From: Streptomyces sp. S.PB5
Lineage (GTDB): Bacteria; Actinomycetota; Actinomycetes; Streptomycetales; Streptomycetaceae
Assembly: GCF_030403745.1 (NCBI RefSeq)
Contig: NZ_JAQMWP010000002.1
Span: 124,001-188,000 of the forward strand
DNA length: 64,000 nt
Direction of reading: 5' to 3'
This document shows, piece by piece, positions 16,931 through 25,577 of the stretch (its first letter is position 1; every line of letters begins with the position of its first letter). The notes beneath the pieces were generated by a model. It worked only from the letters and a program-made list of their open reading frames with translations. It was not told where the DNA came from and ran no database searches. Made by a program: the position numbers and the translations under genes.

Positions 16931-17515
16931 GTGAGTGGTAGTTCCGCAGCTCTTCAGCCTCCCGCCGACGCCGTGCAGCCGGTACGTCATCCCGACGCGC
17001 CCGCACCCGGCGAGCTGCTCGGCGCGCACTACGGCCAGTGCTTCGGCTGCGGCGGCGAGCAGGCCCACGGGCTGCACCTGGCGGCCCGGGCCGGCGAAGG
17101 GGTCTCGGTCACCGCCGAGTTCACCGTGCGCCCCGCCCACCAGGGCGCCCCGGGCCTCGCGCACGGCGGCGTCCTCGCGACCGCCCTCGACGAGACGCTC
17201 GGCTCGCTGAACTGGCTGCTGCGCACGATCGCGGTGACCGGACGCCTGGAGACCGACTTCGTGCGCCCCGTCCCCGTGGGCACGGTGCTGTACCTGGAGG
17301 CCGAGGTCACGGCGGTCGCCGGGCGGAAGATCTACTCGACCGCCACCGGACGGATCGGCGGCCCCGAAGGGCCCGTCGCGGTCCGTGCCGAGGCGCTCTT
17401 CATCGAGGTGAAGGTCGACCACTTCATCGACAACGGCCGCCCGGAGGAGATCCGGGCCGCCATGGACGACCCGGACCAGGTCCGGCGTGCCCGTGCCTTC
17501 GAGGTGAACCCGTGA
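16931..17515 (+). CDS. PaaI-type hotdog thioesterase
   Basis: A 194-residue acyl-CoA thioesterase of the PaaI/hotdog class. The core carries [14 protein letters not shown] at about 38-51, the catalytic-loop segment [14 protein letters not shown] near 78-91, and the strand [19 protein letters not shown]. It would hydrolyse a small acyl- or aryl-CoA. It starts at a GTG placed at the expected transcript start. Its stop overlaps the dut start by four bases (GTGA), making a coupled operon thioesterase-dut-DUF3710. Confidence 0.87.
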   Translation: MSGSSAALQPPADAVQPVRHPDAPAPGELLGAHYGQCFGCGGEQAHGLHLAARAGEGVSVTAEFTVRPAHQGAPGLAHGGVLATALDETLGSLNWLLRTIAVTGRLETDFVRPVPVGTVLYLEAEVTAVAGRKIYSTATGRIGGPEGPVAVRAEALFIEVKVDHFIDNGRPEEIRAAMDDPDQVRRARAFEVNP

Positions 17516-18063
17516 GCCGTGAACCCCTGAACGTGCTGATCCGGCGCGTCGACCCCGACGTACCGCTTCCGTCGTACGCGCACCCCGGTGACGCGGGGGC
17601 CGATCTGCGCACCACCGAGAGCCGTGAACTGAAGCCGGGCGAGCGAGCCGTGCTGCCCACGGGGGTGTCTGTGGCGCTTCCGGAGGGGTACGCGGCCTTC
17701 GTGCACCCCCGGTCCGGTCTGGCCGCGCGCTGCGGTGTCGCTCTGGTGAATGCCCCAGGGACGGTTGATGCCGGGTACCGTGGGGAGATCAAGGTGATCG
17801 TGGTGAATCTCGACCCGTATGAGCCGGTGCGGTTCGAGCGCTTCGACCGGATCGCCCAACTGGTCGTCCAGCGGGTCGAGCGGGTGAGCTTCCGGGAAGT
17901 CGCGGAGCTGCCCGACTCGGTGCGGGCCGAAGGGGGCTTCGGGTCCACCGGAGGCCATGCCTCGGTGGCCGGTACGAACAGCACAAGCGGTCAGGCCGCC
18001 GACGGCGGCCGGGCGGGTGGGAATCGATACGCTTCGGTCGTATCCGACCGGGAAGGACAGTGA
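17512..18063 (+). CDS. dut: dUTP diphosphatase
   Basis: A 183-residue trimeric dUTPase that converts dUTP to dUMP and pyrophosphate, keeping uracil out of DNA. All five motifs are present: [34 protein letters not shown] and the C-terminal GGFGSTG. About 30 extra residues, low in complexity, follow motif 5. The GTG start overlaps the thioesterase stop. A single base separates its stop from the next GTG. Confidence 0.95.
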   Translation: MSREPLNVLIRRVDPDVPLPSYAHPGDAGADLRTTESRELKPGERAVLPTGVSVALPEGYAAFVHPRSGLAARCGVALVNAPGTVDAGYRGEIKVIVVNLDPYEPVRFERFDRIAQLVVQRVERVSFREVAELPDSVRAEGGFGSTGGHASVAGTNSTSGQAADGGRAGGNRYASVVSDREGQ

Positions 18064-18064
18064 C

Positions 18065-18829
18065 GTGTTCGGACGTCGCAAGAAGAAGGATGCCGCCGAG
18101 GGCGCGGCCGGCGAGGCCGAGCAGGTCGTCGACAGTGTCGACACTGAGGCGGACGAAGACGGCACGCGCGAGCGTGTGAGGCTCGAGCCCGAGCCGCGGC
18201 CCGACGGGCCCTGGGACGACTCCGAGGTCCGCGAGCCCGGCGAGGGCCGCGTGGACCTGGGTGGCCTCTTCGTGCCCGGTGTCGACGGCATGGAGCTGCG
18301 GGTCGAGGTCGCGGGTGACGCGATCGTCGCGGCGACCGTCGTGCTGCGCGACAGCGCCGTCCAGCTCCAGGCCTTCGCCGCGCCCAAGCGCGAGGGCATC
18401 TGGGGCGAGGTGCGCGAGGAGATCGCCGGCGGCATCACCCAGCAGGGCGGCATCGTCGACGAGGTCGAGGGTCCGCTGGGCTGGGAGCTGCGTGCCCAGG
18501 TGCCGGTGCAGCTGCCGGACGGCACGGGCGGTTTCCAGGTCGTGCGGTTCGTCGGTGTGGACGGTCCGCGCTGGTTCCTGCGCGGTGTGATCTCGGGCCA
18601 GGGCGCGGTGCAGCCGCAGGCCGCCGGTCTGCTGGAGCAGATCTTCCGCGACACGGTCGTGGTCCGCGGCGAGGGCCCGATGGCGCCCCGCGACCCGATC
18701 GTCCTGAAGCTGCCGAACGACGCGCAGATGGTGCCCGAGGGCATCCAGCAGCAGGATCAGGAAGGCTCCCGCTTCTCCGGCGGCATGGGCCAGCTGCAGC
18801 GCGGCCCGGAGATCACCGAGGTCCGGTAG
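18065..18829 (+). CDS. DUF3710 family protein
   Basis: A 254-residue protein with a basic start (FGRRKKKD) and an acidic linker. The DUF3710 core runs from about residue 65 (RVDLGGLFVPGVDGMELRVEV) to VLKLPNDA near 220. The family (Rv2696c-like) is actinobacterial and of unknown function, normally directly behind dut as here. GGAAGG at 18052-18057 supports the GTG at 18065. A strong hairpin ends the operon. Confidence 0.9.
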   Translation: MFGRRKKKDAAEGAAGEAEQVVDSVDTEADEDGTRERVRLEPEPRPDGPWDDSEVREPGEGRVDLGGLFVPGVDGMELRVEVAGDAIVAATVVLRDSAVQLQAFAAPKREGIWGEVREEIAGGITQQGGIVDEVEGPLGWELRAQVPVQLPDGTGGFQVVRFVGVDGPRWFLRGVISGQGAVQPQAAGLLEQIFRDTVVVRGEGPMAPRDPIVLKLPNDAQMVPEGIQQQDQEGSRFSGGMGQLQRGPEITEVR

Positions 18830-18843
18830 CAGCCAGAGCGTTC

Positions 18844-18878
18844 AAGGGCCGCACCCCCGTCACGGGGGTGCGGCCCTT
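18844..18878 (+). terminator. Terminator after the dut operon
   Basis: AAGGGCCGCACCCCCG pairs with CGGGGGTGCGGCCCTT over 16 bp around a TCA loop, followed by a short T-containing stretch. Confidence 0.85.
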
Positions 18879-18935
18879 TGCCGTCCGCCTTCTGCCGTCC
18901 ACCCTTCGCCGTCCACGAACCTCGTGCGCGGACTC

Positions 18936-18964
18936 TTGACGACGCATTGGTCTGTACCTACCGT
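18936..18964 (+). promoter_or_regulatory. Housekeeping-type promoter with an operator-like palindrome in the spacer
   Basis: TTGACG (18936-18941) and TACCGT (18959-18964) are separated by 17 bases. The spacer contains GGTCTGTACC (18949-18958), a GntR/HutC-like inverted repeat. It resembles but does not match the DasR site. A bound repressor there would block the promoter of the lyase gene. Confidence 0.5.
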
Positions 18965-19032
18965 CTCGGCCCAACGCGTCTGTTCATAAAGGCGCTTCAC
19001 GTTCACATACGAGAACGGAAGGCCCCCCACGC

Positions 19033-20199
19033 ATGCGCAGAACCGCTCTCTTCGCGGCCGTGGCCGCCCTCGTCGCCGGTGCCCTCGCCTGGCCCGCCGA
19101 CGCCGCCCCTGCCACCTTCACTCACCCCGGAGTCACCGTCTCCAAGGGGCAGTTGGACTTCACCCGCACCAAGGTCAACGCCGGCGCCCAGCCCTGGAAG
19201 GGCGCCTTCGACCAGATGCTGGCGAGCAAGTACGCCGATCTGAACCGCACCCCCAAGCCCCGCGCGGTCGTCGAGTGCGGCTCGTACTCGAACCCCAACT
19301 ACGGCTGCACCGACGAACGCGAGGACGCCATAGCGGCGTACACCCAGGCGCTCGCCTGGTACATCACCCGCGACGAGCGCTACGCCAAGAAGTCGATCCA
19401 GCTGATGGACGCCTGGTCGGCCGTCATCACGGACCACACCAACAGCAACGCACCCCTGCAGACCGGCTGGGCGGGCTCCTCCTGGCCGAAGGCCGCCGAG
19501 ATCATCAAGCACACGTACACCGGCGGCTGGGCGGGCTCCGGGCGCTTCGCGACCATGCTCCGCAACGTCTACCTCCCCGAGATCATCAACGGCTCCAACT
19601 CCAACGGCAATTGGGAGCTGTCGATGATGGAGGCCGCCGTCGGCATCTCCGTCTTCCTGGAGGACAAGACGTCGTACGACAAGGCCATGGCGAAGTTCCG
19701 GACCCGCACCGCCGCCTACGTGTACCTCGCCTCCGACGGCGAGCTGCCGAAGACCGTGCCCAGCCAGAACCTCGACACCCGGGACAAGGTCGTCAGGTAC
19801 TGGCAGGGGCAGTCCACCTTCGTCACCGGGCTCACCCAGGAGACCTGCCGGGACCTCACGCACACCGGGTACGGCATCTCGGCGATCTCGCACGTCGCCG
19901 AGACCAGCCGGATCCAGGGGCAGGACCTCTACGGCACCGATGTGGGGGAGCGGCTGCGGCAGGCGCTCGGGTTCCAGGCCAAGTACGAGCTCGGCACGGC
20001 CGTGCCGAGCTGGCTGTGCGGCGGCGCCCTGCACCTGGGGCTCGGGCCGGTGACCGAGGTCGGGTACAACGCCCTGCACAACCGGCTCGGCATCGCCATG
20101 AGCAACACCCGGACGCTGACCGAGCGGAACCGTCCGGCGGCCGGCAACAACCTGTTCGTGGCCTGGGAGACCCTCACCCACGGGGACAACCTGAGCTGA
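19033..20199 (+). CDS. Secreted alginate lyase family protein
   Basis: A 388-residue exported protein. A Sec signal peptide (RRTALFAAVAALVAGALAWPADA) is cleaved near residue 25. The remainder is an alpha-helical toroid with the alginate-lyase family features YTQALAWYITRDERYAKKS, a GNWELSMMEAAVGI motif around 195 and a following GYGIS segment near 275. Such enzymes cleave uronic-acid polysaccharides by beta-elimination; whether alginate, glucuronan or another polymer is the substrate cannot be told. It is expressed from its own promoter with an internal operator-like site, not from the dut operon. Confidence 0.82.
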   Translation: MRRTALFAAVAALVAGALAWPADAAPATFTHPGVTVSKGQLDFTRTKVNAGAQPWKGAFDQMLASKYADLNRTPKPRAVVECGSYSNPNYGCTDEREDAIAAYTQALAWYITRDERYAKKSIQLMDAWSAVITDHTNSNAPLQTGWAGSSWPKAAEIIKHTYTGGWAGSGRFATMLRNVYLPEIINGSNSNGNWELSMMEAAVGISVFLEDKTSYDKAMAKFRTRTAAYVYLASDGELPKTVPSQNLDTRDKVVRYWQGQSTFVTGLTQETCRDLTHTGYGISAISHVAETSRIQGQDLYGTDVGERLRQALGFQAKYELGTAVPSWLCGGALHLGLGPVTEVGYNALHNRLGIAMSNTRTLTERNRPAAGNNLFVAWETLTHGDNLS

Positions 20200-20204
20200 A
20201 AACG

Positions 20205-20234
20205 TTGATCGACCGGGCGTCCGGTGGGGATACT
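20205..20234 (+). promoter_or_regulatory. Promoter of the ABC ATPase gene
   Basis: TTGATC (20205-20210) and GATACT (20229-20234) lie 18 bases apart, about 38 bases before the ATG at 20272. Confidence 0.5.
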
Positions 20235-20271
20235 GGCGCCCGGTCTTCACGGGGGAACGGGGGAGGGGCTC

Positions 20272-20964
20272 ATGAGCCAGGTGGTCACCGAGACCATGGT
20301 GCGGGTGGAGAACGTCCACAAGTCCTTCGGGCGGGGCGCCGGAGTCGTCCACGCCCTGCGCGGGGTCTCCTTCGAGGTGCCGCGCGGTGAACTCGTCGCG
20401 CTCAAGGGGCGGTCGGGGTCGGGGAAGACCACGCTCCTCAACATCGTCGGCGGGCTCGACACCCCCGACGAGGGGCTGATCGAGGTCGGCGGGCGGGATC
20501 TCGCCGGGCTCGACGAGGAGGGGCTGCTGGCCCTGCGCCGCGATCACATCGGATTCGTCTTCCAGTCCTTCGGGCTCATCCCGATCCTCACCGCCGCCGA
20601 GAACGTCGGGGTGCCGATGCGGCTGCGCCGGGAGGACCCACGCGCGCGTGAGGAGCGCGTCGAGCTGCTGCTGTCCCTGGTGGGCCTCGCCGACCACGCC
20701 GGACAGCGGCCCACCGAGCTCTCCGGCGGCCAGCAGCAGCGGGTCGCCATCGCCCGCGCCCTCGCCAACAACCCCTCGCTCCTGATCGCCGACGAGCCGA
20801 CCGGCCAGCTCGACGCGGAGACCGGGCACGGCGTGATGGAGCTGCTGCGGGCCGTCGTACGCAGCGAGAACGTCACCGCGCTGGTCGCCACGCACGACGC
20901 GACCCTGCTGGACCTGGCCGACCGGGTCCTGGAGCTGAGCGACGGGGAGATCGTCGAGGTCTGA
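20272..20964 (+). CDS. ABC transporter ATP-binding protein (MacB/LolD type)
   Basis: A 230-residue ATPase with Walker A GRSGSGKTT at 46-54, Q-loop FVFQSFGL near 98, signature LSGGQQQ near 144 and Walker B LLIADEPTGQLD near 165. The close LolD/MacB/FtsE-like spacing and the YERY-less short C terminus suggest a partner of the FtsX/MacB permease class. No permease gene lies next to it: the next gene on the same strand is kdpD. It is therefore an orphan here. GGGGGAGGGG upstream supports the ATG at 20272, rather than an in-frame start at 20224. Confidence 0.88.
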   Translation: MSQVVTETMVRVENVHKSFGRGAGVVHALRGVSFEVPRGELVALKGRSGSGKTTLLNIVGGLDTPDEGLIEVGGRDLAGLDEEGLLALRRDHIGFVFQSFGLIPILTAAENVGVPMRLRREDPRAREERVELLLSLVGLADHAGQRPTELSGGQQQRVAIARALANNPSLLIADEPTGQLDAETGHGVMELLRAVVRSENVTALVATHDATLLDLADRVLELSDGEIVEV

Positions 20965-21086
20965 GCCGCCTCACGGGTGCCGTCAGGGTTGCGTCAAATA
21001 CCGCCCCTGCGGCCGCCCCCGGACCCATTTGTCGGAATTGCTGGTCGTAAGGTCGACGCTGCGCAGGCAGCAGAGGCCGGAAGACA

Positions 21087-23657
21087 ATGGGAACCATGGG
21101 ACGCGGCAAGCTTCGGATCTATCTCGGTGCGGCACCGGGCGTCGGCAAGACGTACGCGATGCTCTCCGAGGCACACCGGCGTGTCGAACGGGGGACCGAC
21201 TGTGTGGTGGCCTTCGTGGAGTGCCACGGCCGGACGCGCACCGAGGTGATGCTGCACGGCCTGGAGCAGATCCCGCGCCGGGAGCTGGCGTACCGGGGAA
21301 GCACCTTCGAGGAGATGGACGTCGACGCCGTGCTGCGCCGCGCCCCCGCCGTCGCCCTGGTGGACGAACTCGCCCACACCAACATCCCCGGCTCCCGCAA
21401 CGCCAAGCGCTGGCAGGACGTCGAGGAACTCCTGGCGGCCGGGATCGACGTCATATCGACCGTCAACATCCAGCATCTGGAGTCGCTGGGCGACGTCGTC
21501 GAGTCGATCACCGGGGTGCGACAGCGCGAGACCGTGCCCGACGAGGTCGTCAGACGGGCCGACCAGATCGAGCTGGTCGACATGTCGCCGCAGGCGCTGC
21601 GGCGGCGGATGGCGCACGGCAACATCTACCAGCCCGACAAGGTCGACGCGGCCCTCTCGAACTACTTCCGGCCCGGAAACCTCACCGCCCTGCGCGAGCT
21701 GGCGCTGCTGTGGGTGGCCGACCGGGTCGACGAGTATCTGAAGCAGTACCGCAACGAGCACCAGGTCTCGAAGATCTGGGGCTCGCGGGAGCGGATCGTG
21801 GTCGGGCTGACCGGCGGCCCGGAGGGACGGACGCTCATCCGCCGGGCCGCGCGGCTCGCGGAGAAGGGCGCGGGCGGTGAGGTGCTGGCCGTGTACATAG
21901 CCCGCAGCGACGGGCTGACCGCCGCCTCGCCCAAGGAACTCGCCGTCCAGCGCACCCTCGTCGAGGACCTCGGCGGCACCTTCCACCACGTCGTCGGCGA
22001 CGACATACCCGCGGCGCTGCTCGCCTTCGCGCGCGGAGTCAACGCCACCCAGATCGTCCTCGGGTCCTCCCGCCGCAAGACCTGGCAGTACGTCTTCGGC
22101 CCCGGCGTGGGCACCACGGTCGCCCGGGACTCCGGGCCCGACCTCGACGTCCACATCGTCACCCACGACGAGGTCGCCAAGGGACGCGGACTGCCCGTCG
22201 CACGCGGCGCACGCCTCGGACGGGCCCGGATCATCTGGGGCTGGGCGGTCGGGGTGATCGGCCCGGCGATCATGGCCGTGCTGCTCAGCGCCGTCCATCT
22301 CGGCCTCGCCAACGACATGCTGCTGTTCCTGACCGTGACCGTGGCGGCCGCCCTGGTCGGCGGACTGCTGCCCGCGCTGGCCTCGGCCGCGGTCGGCTCC
22401 CTGCTGCTGAACTACTTCTACACACCACCCCTGCACCACTGGACGATCGCCGACCCCAAGAACATCGTCGCCATCGTGATCTTCGTCGGGGTCGGGATCT
22501 CGGTGGCCTCGGTGGTCGACCTCGCCGCCCGCCGCACCCACCAGGCCGCCCGGCTGCGGGCCGAGTCGGAGATCCTCTCCTTCCTCGCGGGCAACGTGCT
22601 GCGCGGCGAGACCAGCCTGGAGGAGCTGCTGGAGCGGGTCCGGGAGACCTTCGGGATGGAATCGGCGGCGCTGCTGGAGCGGCGCAGCGACGTCGAACCC
22701 TGGACGTGCGCGGGCCGGGCCGGCTTCGGGCGCCCGGTGGAGCGGCCGGAGGAAGCGGACGTGGACGTGCCCGTCGGCGACCACATGGCGCTCGCCCTGA
22801 TCGGCCGGGTGCTGCCCGCCGAGGACCGCCGGGTGCTGGCCGCCTTCGCCGCCCAGGCCGCGGTCGCCCTGGACCGGCGGCGCCTCCAGGAGGAGGCCGA
22901 CCAGGCGCGCGCCCTGGCCGAGGGCAACCGGATCCGGACCGCGCTGCTCGCCGCCGTCAGCCATGACCTGCGGACCCCGCTGGCCGGCATCAAGGCGTCG
23001 GTGTCCTCGCTGCGCTCCGATGACGTGGCGTGGTCCGAGGAGGACCAGGCCGAGCTCCTCGAAGGCATCGAGGAGGGCGCCGACCGGCTGGACCACCTCG
23101 TGGGCAACCTCCTCGACATGTCCCGGCTCCAGACCGGCACCGTCACGCCCCTGATCCGCGAGATCGACCTCGACGAGGTGGTGCCGATGGCGCTCGGCGG
23201 GGTGCCGGAGGACAGCGTCGAGCTGGACATCCCCGAGACGCTGCCCATGGTCGCCGTGGACGCGGGGCTCCTGGAGCGGTCCATGGCCAACCTGATCGAG
23301 AACGCCGTCAAGTACAGCCCGCCCGGCAAGGCCGTCCTGGTGTCCGCCAGCGCCATCGCCGACCGCGTCGAGGTCCGGATCGTCGACCGCGGCCCCGGCG
23401 TCCCCGACGAGGCCAAGGAACGCATCTTCGCGCCCTTCCAGCGGTACGGCGACGCCCCGCGCGGCGCCGGGGTCGGGCTCGGGCTCGCGGTCGCCCGGGG
23501 CTTCGCCGAGGCGATGGGCGGCACGCTGAACGCCGAGGACACGCCGGGCGGCGGCCTCACCATGGTCCTCACACTCCGGGCCGCGGACGCGCGTCCGGAA
23601 CTCTTCTCGGAACACCTCGCAGAAGCAGAAGCAGAACCGGAAAGGCAGGTCACATGA
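21087..23657 (+). CDS. kdpD: Sensor histidine kinase KdpD
   Basis: An 856-residue KdpD. The N-terminal KdpD domain has Walker A GAAPGVGKT (14-22) and Walker B VALVDELAHTN. A universal-stress-protein domain follows, then four membrane helices around 385-480 and a GAF-like region. The HisKA domain has His626 (VSHDLRTPLAG), and the HATPase ends GVGLGLAVARGFAEAMGG. KdpD senses potassium and ionic strength, and in several bacteria its N-terminal part binds c-di-AMP. Two starts, 21087 and 21096, are possible. No kdpFABC genes are in this window. The kdpE start overlaps its stop (ATGA). Confidence 0.93.
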   Translation: MGTMGRGKLRIYLGAAPGVGKTYAMLSEAHRRVERGTDCVVAFVECHGRTRTEVMLHGLEQIPRRELAYRGSTFEEMDVDAVLRRAPAVALVDELAHTNIPGSRNAKRWQDVEELLAAGIDVISTVNIQHLESLGDVVESITGVRQRETVPDEVVRRADQIELVDMSPQALRRRMAHGNIYQPDKVDAALSNYFRPGNLTALRELALLWVADRVDEYLKQYRNEHQVSKIWGSRERIVVGLTGGPEGRTLIRRAARLAEKGAGGEVLAVYIARSDGLTAASPKELAVQRTLVEDLGGTFHHVVGDDIPAALLAFARGVNATQIVLGSSRRKTWQYVFGPGVGTTVARDSGPDLDVHIVTHDEVAKGRGLPVARGARLGRARIIWGWAVGVIGPAIMAVLLSAVHLGLANDMLLFLTVTVAAALVGGLLPALASAAVGSLLLNYFYTPPLHHWTIADPKNIVAIVIFVGVGISVASVVDLAARRTHQAARLRAESEILSFLAGNVLRGETSLEELLERVRETFGMESAALLERRSDVEPWTCAGRAGFGRPVERPEEADVDVPVGDHMALALIGRVLPAEDRRVLAAFAAQAAVALDRRRLQEEADQARALAEGNRIRTALLAAVSHDLRTPLAGIKASVSSLRSDDVAWSEEDQAELLEGIEEGADRLDHLVGNLLDMSRLQTGTVTPLIREIDLDEVVPMALGGVPEDSVELDIPETLPMVAVDAGLLERSMANLIENAVKYSPPGKAVLVSASAIADRVEVRIVDRGPGVPDEAKERIFAPFQRYGDAPRGAGVGLGLAVARGFAEAMGGTLNAEDTPGGGLTMVLTLRAADARPELFSEHLAEAEAEPERQVT

Positions 23658-24340
23658 CCCGGGTGCTCGTGATCGAAGACGAGCCGCAGATCGTGCGCGC
23701 CCTCGTGATCAACCTCAAGGCCCGCAAGTACGAGGTCGACGCCGCCCATGACGGCGCCACCGCCCTCCGCCTCGCCGCGGCCCGCCACCCTGACGTGGTC
23801 GTCCTCGACCTCGGCCTGCCCGACATGGACGGCGTCGAGGTGATCCGGGGCCTGCGCGGCTGGACCCGGGTGCCGATCCTGGTGCTCTCCGCCCGGCACT
23901 CCTCCGACGAGAAGGTCGAGGCCCTCGACGCGGGCGCCGACGACTACGTCACCAAGCCCTTCGGCATGGACGAGCTGCTCGCCCGGCTGCGGGCGGCGGT
24001 CCGGCGGGCCGAGCCGGTCGGTCCCGGCGAGGACGACGTGACCACGGTGGAGACTGAGGAGTTCACCGTCGACCTCGCCGCGAAGAAGGTGAACCGGGCC
24101 GGCAAGGACGTACGCCTGACCCCCACGGAGTGGCATCTGCTGGAGGTGCTGGTGCGCAACACCGGCCGTCTGGTGAGCCAGAAGCAGCTGCTGCAGGAGG
24201 TGTGGGGCCCGTCGTACGGGACCGAGACCAACTACCTGCGGGTGTACATGGCACAGCTGCGCCGGAAGCTGGAGGCGGATCCGTCGCACCCGAAGCACTT
24301 CATCACGGAACCGGGGATGGGGTATCGATTCGAGGGCTAG
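23654..24340 (+). CDS. kdpE: Response regulator KdpE
   Basis: A 228-residue OmpR-family regulator paired with KdpD. The phosphoacceptor is Asp52 in VVVLDLGLPDMDG, the conserved lysine lies in VTKPF near 102, and the winged-helix domain ends HFITEPGMGYRFEG. It should activate potassium-uptake genes under potassium limitation or osmotic stress. The four-base overlap with kdpD ensures coupled translation. With kdpFABC absent nearby, its targets must be elsewhere or include the adjacent trkA/kimA-type genes (inference). Confidence 0.92.
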   Translation: MTRVLVIEDEPQIVRALVINLKARKYEVDAAHDGATALRLAAARHPDVVVLDLGLPDMDGVEVIRGLRGWTRVPILVLSARHSSDEKVEALDAGADDYVTKPFGMDELLARLRAAVRRAEPVGPGEDDVTTVETEEFTVDLAAKKVNRAGKDVRLTPTEWHLLEVLVRNTGRLVSQKQLLQEVWGPSYGTETNYLRVYMAQLRRKLEADPSHPKHFITEPGMGYRFEG

Positions 24341-24373
24341 TACCGCGGGTACGAAGGTGTCAGTGCTCCCCGG

Positions 24374-24379
24374 TACGCT
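24374..24379 (+). promoter_or_regulatory. -10 element of a leaderless promoter
   Basis: TACGCT ends 6 bases before the ATG at 24386. No ribosome-binding site precedes that ATG, so leaderless expression of the OB-fold gene is likely. Confidence 0.5.
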
Positions 24380-24385
24380 TCACAT

Positions 24386-24784
24386 ATGAGTGCTGTTCCG
24401 CGTTCCGAAAAGCCGGTGGGCCGGTTCCGGCGCATGCTCGACCGGCTTTCCTCGTCCCAGGAGGACCTGGAGTCAAAGGAGCTGCGGGAGGACGCCGAGA
24501 CCGCAGGCTGCATCAAGATCGGTGACTGCCATGACCGACAGGTCGTGACCGTTACTGGTACCTTGCGCACGGTCACGCTGCGCCCCCGGGCCGGTGTCCC
24601 GGCACTGGAGGCCGAGCTGTTCGACGGCTCCGCCGCACTGGACGTGGTGTGGCTCGGCAGGCGCTCCATCGTGGGGATCGAGCCTGGGCGCAAGCTGATC
24701 GCATCGGGCCGGATCTCGATGAGCCGGGGCCGCCGGGTGCTGTTCAACCCGAAATACGAACTGAGACCCCTCGGTAGGGAGTAG
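24386..24784 (+). CDS. OB-fold nucleic-acid-binding domain protein
   Basis: A 132-residue protein with a basic helical start (RFRRMLDRLSSSQEDLESKELRED). A single OB-fold follows from about residue 42 (CIKIGDCHDRQVVTVTGTLRTVTLRP to GRKLIASGRISMSRGRRVLFNPKYEL). It matches the Rv2694c-like family. The fold suggests single-stranded nucleic acid binding, but no function is established. It is followed by the DUF3159 gene after 3 bases, so both are one unit. Confidence 0.88.
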   Translation: MSAVPRSEKPVGRFRRMLDRLSSSQEDLESKELREDAETAGCIKIGDCHDRQVVTVTGTLRTVTLRPRAGVPALEAELFDGSAALDVVWLGRRSIVGIEPGRKLIASGRISMSRGRRVLFNPKYELRPLGRE

Positions 24785-24787
24785 CCG

Positions 24788-25510
24788 GTGACGTCGCTCG
24801 ACAAGCCGACCGAAGACACTGAGCAGCATGATTCGCGGGCGGTGACCGAGGCCGCGCTGTTCGAGGCCTTCGGGGGCCTGCGGGGCATGGTCGAAACGGT
24901 GCTGCCCGGCCTCCTCTTCGTCACGATCTACACGATCAACAAGGACCTCCACATGTCCGCGATCGCCGCGCTCGCGGTGTCGCTGCTGCTGGTCGTGGTC
25001 CGCCTCGTGATGAGGGACACCGTCAAGCACGCCTTCAGCGGTGTCTTCGGCGTCGCCTTCGGTGTCGTCTTCGCGATGATGACCGGCAACGCGAAGGACT
25101 TCTATCTGCCGGGCATGCTCTACACGCTGGGCCTCGGCCTCGCGTACATCATCACGACCCTGTGCGGAGTCCCGCTGATCGGCCTCATCCTCGGCCCGGT
25201 CTTCAAGGAGAACCTCTCCTGGCGCACCCGCAACCCGGGCCGCAAGAAGGCGTACGCCAAGGCCAGTTACGCGTGGGGCGCGATCCTGCTCGCCAAGTGC
25301 GCGATCCTCTTCCCGCTGTACTGGTGGGCCGACACCACCCAGTTCGGCTGGGTCCTGATCGCCCTGAAGATCCCGCCCTTCCTGCTGGCGGTCTGGCTGA
25401 CGTGGGTCTTCCTCGCGAAGGCTCCGGCGCCCATCGACGTGTTCGCCGAGATGGAGGCCGCCGAGAAGGCGGAGGAGGAGCGCAAGGCCGCGGCTCGCTC
25501 GGCCGAGTAG
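24788..25510 (+). CDS. DUF3159 family membrane protein
   Basis: A 240-residue membrane protein with about six helices between residues 35 and 215. It begins with a conserved amphipathic AALFEAFGGLRGMVETVLPGLLFV segment and contains the family signature SWRTRNPGRKKAYAKAS. The C terminus is a charged coil. The family (Rv2693c-like) has no assigned function, although its constant place beside trkA genes hints at an ion- or envelope-related role. It starts with GTG directly behind the OB-fold gene and ends at a long hairpin. Confidence 0.88.
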   Translation: MTSLDKPTEDTEQHDSRAVTEAALFEAFGGLRGMVETVLPGLLFVTIYTINKDLHMSAIAALAVSLLLVVVRLVMRDTVKHAFSGVFGVAFGVVFAMMTGNAKDFYLPGMLYTLGLGLAYIITTLCGVPLIGLILGPVFKENLSWRTRNPGRKKAYAKASYAWGAILLAKCAILFPLYWWADTTQFGWVLIALKIPPFLLAVWLTWVFLAKAPAPIDVFAEMEAAEKAEEERKAAARSAE

Positions 25511-25511
25511 C

Positions 25512-25567
25512 CGGTACGACGACGGAGGGCGCCCCGATCACTCGGGGCGCCCTCCGTCGTCGTACCG
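25512..25567. terminator. 26-bp perfect stem, bidirectional terminator
   Basis: Arms 25512-25537 and 25542-25567 are fully complementary around the loop TCAC. The arm includes GGTACGACGACGGAGGGCGC. It lies between the converging DUF3159 and trkA genes. Confidence 0.85.
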
Positions 25568-25577
25568 CCGGAGAACC

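Noticed and set aside
18947..18960. DasR (dre) site
   Set aside because: Only the central GGTCT..ACC agrees. The flanking bases and the TAGA core differ.
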